From: Physcia stellaris
Taxonomy: Eukaryota > Ascomycota > Lecanoromycetes > Caliciales > Physciaceae
NCBI GenBank assembly: GCA_018902385.1
Contig: JABSSW010000035.1
Location: 186,001-250,000 of the forward strand
Length of the DNA: 64,000 nt
Direction of reading: 5' to 3'
How positions within the stretch are numbered: position 1 is the first letter of the stretch; each line of letters opens with the position of its first letter. Made by a program: the position numbers and the translations under genes. The notes beneath the pieces were generated by a model. That model was not told the DNA's origin. It worked only from the letters and a program-made list of their open reading frames with translations, and did no database searches. Positions 58,645-64,000 of this stretch are shown piece by piece.

Positions 58645-60771
58645 TCATGTGTTGACTTCTTTGAAGACGTTCGGATCGTCCGGTTTATGGCTTCCATTGA
58701 GTTCAGCGGTCGCCTTGTGATCGCCGTTGGTGTGCTTGGCCATCTTCGCCGGATCATCCATGCCATTTACTTGCATACCATCGAAGAGCCTGAAAATACC
58801 ATGGGTAGAGTGGAAGTCGTTGTGTACTATTGAGAATTTATCAGCGTCTTGCCTGCAAATCGGATTACGAAACTGGAGATCTGGGTCATACCAATGTTAA
58901 CCAGATACCAATTGTCCATAATGCCCTTGATGACCTGTCGACTCGGGCTGGTAGACAGATGACAATTAGCCCAGTCAGATCCAAGGCGGAAGGCTTCGTC
59001 TTTCCATGCCAAGAAGCTTATGGTTTCGACAATGGTTGGCTGGACAATTTCCTTGCCTGGAAAAACACCCCATGTCACAGCATTGGGACCATCGCTGGGG
59101 GAATTTGTTCTGAGATCCCCTGCTTGATTGACAGCGTAGAATGTCATCTCTGGGTCCTGATCAATTCGGCTGATGAGCTCAGCAACCAATTCAGGGGCAA
59201 TCAGAAGCTCTAGATAGGCTTTCTGGTAGACATATCCGCTTGACGGACCCCAGCCGTGAATGGGATGATTCGATTTCTCGCCGTTGACTGAAGGCTGCGA
59301 CGTGATGGTCAACAGGCCGCGCTTATTAAGTTCTATCAATTCACCCTTGATCGAGTCGGTTTCACTCGTGACTGCAGACTCACTCCAGGGAAGGCTGTTG
59401 AGGTCATTCTCCAGATATCGGATAAAGATGCTGGCGACATCTTTTAACGTTTCTGGTTTTCCCCAGAGTTTGATGTTCTGCTCGTTTGACCCCTTCAGTC
59501 CAATGCCATAAGCATCAAGCTCACCGAACGCTGGTGATCGAGAATCACCCCAGCGCCCATTGGGGAATTCATCCCAATCCTGTGTCCGTTGGATATAAGA
59601 ATTATTGCGATTCTTCCAGAAAATGGGCCGGACGTCTTCTTCTCTGCGTTTGAGACCTAGAGATTGTCTCCAAGGCAGAGTCTTTGTCGGGGTCCCGTTA
59701 GAGGACGCGAGACCTAACTCTTCCAAGACCATTCGTGTCGCCTGGGCAAGGTTCATTGTGTAGCTTAGTAGTGTGTCAGCGTCCGCCAAACCTAGCCCAC
59801 ACGAGAAGACGAGAGCTTACAAATGCAGCGACATAATGCCCGCATCCATGATTCTTCGACACATCTCAGCAACAAGATCCTTCCCCACTTCACGAACTGC
59901 GGCATCATCATTCTTGACGGGTTCCAGCGCATCATGCCAATGCTGAGGCACGTGGCAATTCGACCACTTTGCTCGTCTGAGGAATGCTGCATGTGTCTGT
60001 ATAGGCATGATGCCTGGCACTATTGGTACATCTATACCCCGAGCACGAACTTTTCTGACCCAGTCCAGGAAATTATCAACGTCATAGAACATTTGTGTCA
60101 CAATAAATGTACCTCCAGCATCGACCTTTTCCTTTAGGTGGTCCATGAGTATATCAGGATCCTGTTGGTCGTCGCAACCTTCGGGGTATCCTGCAACACC
60201 AATATCGAAATGATCTCCATAAGTTGCTTTGATATATTTCACTAAATCTTTGGCGTAATGAAAACCTCCCTCGATGGCCTGCCATTTTTCGTTATCTCTT
60301 GGAGGATCTCCCCGAAGTGCTAGGATATTGGTACAGCCAGCCTTGTATGCTTCTTTCAACGCATTGTCAACTTTTGCCTTTTCCATATCGGTGCAAGTAA
60401 GGTGCATGCATGTCTCTAAGCCATAGTGTGTTTGGGCAGCGTGCACCATCTCGCATGTTAATTGCGACAGGCTACCACCAGCACCCCAAGTAACATCAAC
60501 GAAAGCCGGACCTAGGTCATGCATACGATTCATACCTGTTGCATGTAAGTCCATGTACCCCCAGAATAGATGTACCGTTTTAGTAGCACCAAGGAATCGA
60601 ACGTACGCTCATACAGATTTTGAACACCCTGCAACAGCGTCAGAAGGCAGGGTTTAAAAGATACCTATCAGCGATTGCCCTTACCTGCGCGGTCTTCGGG
60701 GGAAAGAACTCGAAAGAGAAAACGGGTTTCTTAGTTCTTTGCGCCTCGGCGAGCTTGTCTTTGATATGCAT
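58645..60771 (-). CDS. Methylenetetrahydrofolate reductase
   Basis: Five exons (60771-60685, 60628-60607, 60535-59821, 59763-58892, 58826-58645) keep phase and give 625 residues, the usual fungal length. The enzyme reduces 5,10-methylene-THF to 5-methyl-THF for methionine synthesis, using FAD. The catalytic TIM-barrel half shows VFSFEFFPPKT, FVDVTWGAGGSLS, HLTCTDMEK, NILALRGDPPRD, FDIGVAGYPEGC and TQMFYDVDNFLDWV. The regulatory half shows RSPAFGELDAYGIGLKG, NKRGLLTITSQPSVNG, WGPSSGYVYQKAYLELLIAP, NAVTWGVFPGKEI and FLAWKDEAFRLGSDW. The last exon continues VHNDFHSTHGIFRLFDGM and a charged tail. Exon 2 is only 22 nt. Yeast has two such enzymes (Met12, Met13); which this equals was not determined. 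Confidence 0.96.
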
Positions 60772-61343
60772 CTTGATCGTACTTCCTCAGATTCGTCCTA
60801 TCTTCCAAGTCTAGCTTGACAAGGGCAGAGCGAAAAGCTTCCAAGGTCCTGGAGATAGGTGCAGGAATAATGCGATTGCGACGTCGACAAATGATATTGT
60901 TCAGGACAACGAAAATTGCGGAGAGATATTGATCACTCGGTTCCCAAGGAGCAACCTACACCGGCGTCCACTTAAGCTCCTCTGAGACTCCTGCGAGTAG
61001 CTCTCGAAACTTCTCTCTTTGATAGGCTTAAGCTGCTATCCAAAGTATCTTTTTCGAGCCCAGCGGTCTGCCTGATGTCGTGACATGCACCACGGTGTTG
61101 TTCTTATGACTTGGATGGGCAGAGAGACTCTTAGTTTACGGCGTCAACATTGGCTGGCAAGCACTCAAAAGGAGCCTAGTTTCAGGGGACCTCGTGCAGA
61201 AACAAGACTAGATGCATGAAACCATGATATCGACTATGTCAGTACTGTCTCTGCGTCCGAGATTCGGACTTACTAAAGTGCGACCACTTCTTCGAATGCC
61301 GTAGGGCTGATTCACTTGGGGTTAGTCTAGGATACTTAGATCT
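60772..61343. promoter_or_regulatory. Divergent upstream region of MTHFR and a small membrane protein gene
   Basis: Contains the promoters of two divergent genes. No TATA box close to either start. No other gene seen. Confidence 0.4.
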
Positions 61344-61700
61344 ATGTCTACGCGAGGCTTTACCCTTGGCATTGTTCTGACTCTTCAGGTCAATACCTCG
61401 CTTGCTTTATTCTGCTCAGTCGGTTGTGGCATAATTAGTATGTCTCTATGGCAGTATGTCATCTACGGCGCGCGTTTTTGCTTGTCCTCAGCTCTGACTG
61501 AATGTTGCAGAAAGTTCCTTAACCTTAGCCCTCGAACTCGTATGACAATTGGCCTGGGCATTATCGGATATTCAGTCATAGGCCTTCTCGTCTCCAACGG
61601 AGCAGAAAAGCGGTTTGGTATGGTAGCTAGCGAAGACGACAAGGAGCGGTTGCGGAAGGCTATCCCAAAGATCACGACAGTAGATCGCGACCAAGGATGA
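61344..61700 (+). CDS. Small single- or double-pass membrane protein
   Basis: Two exons (61344-61453 and 61511-61700) give 99 residues. The 57-nt intron is in frame (donor GTATGT, branch CTGAC, acceptor TTGCAG) and would otherwise add 19 residues. An N-terminal hydrophobic segment (FTLGIVLTLQ through LALFCSV) is followed by a basic turn, LNLSPRTRMTIGLGIIGYSV, a second hydrophobic helix, and a soluble tail SEDDKERLRKAIPKITTVDR. The SPRTR-helix-GL-x-tail pattern and the conserved DKE-x-LxxxxPKI tail recall small conserved ascomycete proteins thought to be mitochondrial. That location is inference. It is convergent with ROT1. Confidence 0.68.
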   Translation: MSTRGFTLGIVLTLQVNTSLALFCSVGCGIISMSLWQYVIYGARFCLSSALTECCRKFLNLSPRTRMTIGLGIIGYSVIGLLVSNGAEKRFGMVASEDDKERLRKAIPKITTVDRDQG

Positions 61701-61976
61701 AGCAAAAGCGGAATAATGGTCTTCCTGTACCAGTTCGGCTGGTCAATTGGAACAGCTTTGCAACGCTCCTGCAAAAGTACACGGCGATGGAAAGAGTAAA
61801 AGCGACTTGGCTGCATGGGGCTTGGATAGCCGATGCAGTCATCAATTGGTGGTCTATAGACTGTTGGGTCAAGAGTTCGATTATATGGGCTGTCAAGATT
61901 CCACCTGTGGCCTTAGAAGGCTTCGACAACGCCGACGCCGTTGCCATGATACGCCTACCCACGCCTTCGATAACTT

Positions 61977-62926
61977 TCAGGATTTGAGATAGAGTATAGA
62001 ACTGATGATGGTACCCAAAGCAACCATCCACCAGATAGTATCCTCAATGGGCCTTTCCGACGGCGTTGGCTTCCCTAAGCCCCACGGAAGCGGCTCTTCG
62101 CTAGTGGCGCCGCCTTCCATGCTTCTTTTCGACTTTCCAGTGCCTGTGGACTTCGCAGCCCCAGTCCCAGTCGATGTGGGGTTGAGTGTCTGCGTAGGAA
62201 GCATCTGTGGTGGATCATAGGCAATCCACATGGGATTTTGGGGAGCTCCATCGTATTGAAATAGATCGAGACGTCTAACATTGTTGTATGGATCTATGTA
62301 GGGTCGAAAGCTCTGTAAAAGCACAAGTAAGCTGCTTGTAGAGTATGTGAGAACCTATGCATATACCTTAATGAACTCCGGTTGATGATAGCGGGTGTAG
62401 ATGCCGTTCTTATATTCGCATGGGCTTGATAGTAATTGCCGACCGTCGACAGCAAAAGGTTGCAGCGATAGGGAGCCGTTGGCGTTCTTGGTATATGTAC
62501 CGTGTTGCCACTGCATGATACCTTCCGGACAATTCGGTTGAGCAGCTGTAAAGCATTAGAGAGAAACCCTACACAAACATCGTTTCTATTGGGTTGACGA
62601 ACGATTTGAGATTGCTCGGTAATATGCGACCTCGTAGTGACCGTCATCGGTGAATGAATAAGACTGGCCGGTAAGATCAGGCTCAAAGAACTTGTCGGTG
62701 ACTGGATCATAGAATCCCTAGAAACCATCAGTAAACATCGCCGCTCTATCCTCATCATTTTCGGGTGTGTGCTGAGAGAAGGCAAACGTACAGGTCCAGT
62801 AAGGACTTTCCGTGACTTGGTTGTCCATGTTCCTGTTAACCGGGCAGGATCCGCTGCTTGTTGCGCTTGTGCGAAAGTTGTGGTTAGAGCAAGGAGGAAA
62901 GCAACAGGTTTCGATGACAGTCGCAT
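61977..62926 (-). CDS. ROT1: ER chaperone ROT1
   Basis: Four exons (62926-62792, 62717-62603, 62545-62367, 62312-61977) give 254 residues, almost the yeast length (256). A signal peptide ([15 protein letters not shown]) precedes [74 protein letters not shown] and [21 protein letters not shown] Ser/Thr-rich linker follows, then a C-terminal membrane helix ([18 protein letters not shown]). ROT1 is an ER membrane chaperone needed for beta-1,6-glucan synthesis, N-glycosylation and cell-wall integrity. N-glycosylation sites (NGS, among others) lie in the lumenal part. All introns have clear donor and acceptor sites and are 54-74 nt. Confidence 0.95.
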
Positions 62927-63615
62927 GGCTGACGCTTGAGGGGTCCTTCGTCTTCTGAATCCTTTTGCGATGGTGATGAACCTGCACACTGGATGACAAG
63001 CGAAATGTAAAGGGATTAGTAGATGCCGGAATTCTTGGCGCCCAGCTAGGACGCTAGGGTCTTTGTCTAAATTTAATTCACAGCCCCCCTCGCCTTAAGG
63101 GTCCTCAATGGATACTAGCACCTCAGCGAATCAAGCAGCTTGCAATTGTTTACTATTAAACAATCACTGACAGTAATCCGGCATCTGCAAAAGTCCATTG
63201 ATGCCTCATCAGCTCAGATCGAGATGAATCTTCCACAAGAGTGGGAAAATGGCTGACCGACAGTATTGAAAATCAGTTAGGGAACGAGATTGGTTATCAA
63301 CCGCCAATCCATCAACGAGGTAGACGAGATGGTATTCGCTTACCTGCTGAGGTAACTTCACACGACAACACACCGAGGGACGCATTGGTGCGTCTAAATG
63401 CAGTCTACGAAGCCTCAAGGGCTATTCCCGCCTACCTAACGCTTGTACATCATGTTTCACAAAGTCTCCTACTTTTGGGACTACATGCGTGCTCGGTCTG
63501 GTGATCTGACGATATATTATCTCCGTGTTTGGCCACCATAGAGCCTTTCTCCTTTGACTATTACCAGTTACAAGGCCTTTGCTCTTTAGTAGCAAGAACT
63601 CCAAACCCTCTTATA
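62927..63615. other. Intergenic region between ROT1 and the P450 gene
   Basis: Contains the ROT1 promoter and the upstream region of the P450. A plus-strand frame at 63241-63504 is open but shows no protein family pattern. Confidence 0.4.
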
Positions 63616-64000
63616 ATGGACTGGAGTCAATTCTTACACGAGCTCGTAAAGGCTTATCATTTGGATAGTATCTATAGCAGCATCACCAATCTTCGAATTG
63701 GGGTGCCTAGCAAGACCGCCATCCTATTGAGCTGTGTGCGTAGCCCCTTAATGACACGGGCAGACCCAGGCTAACCGCTCGATAGATACTCCTATATCCC
63801 ATAGGCAAAGCCATCTACAACATATACTTCCATCCCCTGTCCAAGTATCCTGGGCCCATCCTCGCTAAAGCCACCAAGATACCTGTCGCATTGGTCTCAT
63901 GGGATGGTAGCGTATCCCAATGGATGAATGAGCTTCATAACTACTATCGTAGCGAGGTGGTTCGGATCTCACCCGACGAGCTTTCTTTCATCGGGCCCTC
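63616..64000 (+). CDS. Cytochrome P450, N-terminal part (continues beyond window)
   Basis: Exon 1 (63616-63733) encodes an N-terminal segment, and exon 2 starts at 63805 after a 71-nt intron (63734-63804, acceptor CATAG) and runs off the window. Exon 2 reads KAIYNIYFHPLSKYPGPILA, the classic post-membrane motif of fungal P450s with the Pro-rich hinge, and NYYRSEVVRISPDELSFIGP, which precedes the B helix. The haem-binding region is outside the window, so activity and family cannot be judged. Exon 1 as read is only weakly hydrophobic (TAILLSC at its end) for a P450 membrane anchor, so the first exon may be different or further upstream. Fungal P450s often mark secondary-metabolite or detoxification loci, but no cluster neighbour is seen on this side. 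Confidence 0.8.

Noticed and set aside
59817-60554. MTHFR start at MDLHATG (60554)
   Set aside because: Those codons are intronic; two upstream exons supply MHIKDKLAEAQR and the FEFFPPKT motif in phase.

Overview
The window is nuclear DNA of a filamentous ascomycete (Pezizomycotina; Leotiomycetes is my best guess, held weakly). Reasons: compact genes broken by introns of about 48 to 75 nt with GTAAGT/GTATGT/GTACGT-like donors, CTAAC/CTGAC branch sites and YAG acceptors; a fungal Zn2Cys6 transcription factor; small secreted cysteine-rich proteins; and a set of eukaryotic housekeeping genes. I saw no tRNA, rRNA, CRISPR array, intact transposon or LTR element.

Layout. 0-8.3 kb: 3' part of the mitochondrial DEAD-box helicase MRH4 (+), a disordered protein with a retropepsin-like core (+), a six-exon isochorismatase-family hydrolase (-), a BTB/POZ protein (+) and a PAP2-family membrane protein (-). 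8.3-11 kb is nearly empty apart from an F-box-like relic. 11-22 kb: importin MTR10 (-) divergent from the spliceosomal SME1 gene (+), 5-formyl-THF cyclo-ligase (-), a PHO80-type cyclin (+), and a CBM21 PP1-targeting subunit (-). After about 3 kb without genes come a GPI-type secreted protein (+) and the cohesin subunit SMC3 (+). 30.7-37.7 kb: a small secreted protein (-), a membrane-anchored coiled-coil protein (-) divergent from a HAUS3-like augmin protein (+), and a secreted propeller-like protein (+). 39.5-45.4 kb: an Arg/Glu-rich helical protein (+) and a large Zn2Cys6 regulator (-). 47.5-51.4 kb: an AANAT-like N-acetyltransferase (-) and DDI1 (+). 52.5-64 kb: a secreted two-part protein (-), a 2 kb gene-poor stretch, RRP8 (+), methylenetetrahydrofolate reductase (-), a small membrane protein (+), the ER chaperone ROT1 (-), and the start of a cytochrome P450 (+) cut by the window end.

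Most genes are unrelated housekeeping genes and do not form a cluster. Loose functional links are two folate enzymes (15.3 and 58.6 kb), mitosis/chromosome genes (SMC3 and the augmin-like gene about 4 kb apart) and two proteins with a retropepsin-like fold (2 kb and 50 kb).

The points most worth a second look are the DDI1 start codon, apparently assembled by splicing (AT|G); the apparently catalytically dead retropepsin-like core at 2 kb; a GC-AG intron at 36.5 kb; and single-step reading-frame breaks inside two conserved genes (MTR10, RRP8), which look more like sequence errors than biology. Exon coordinates were read by eye from splice signals and protein-family continuity; I could run no alignment.
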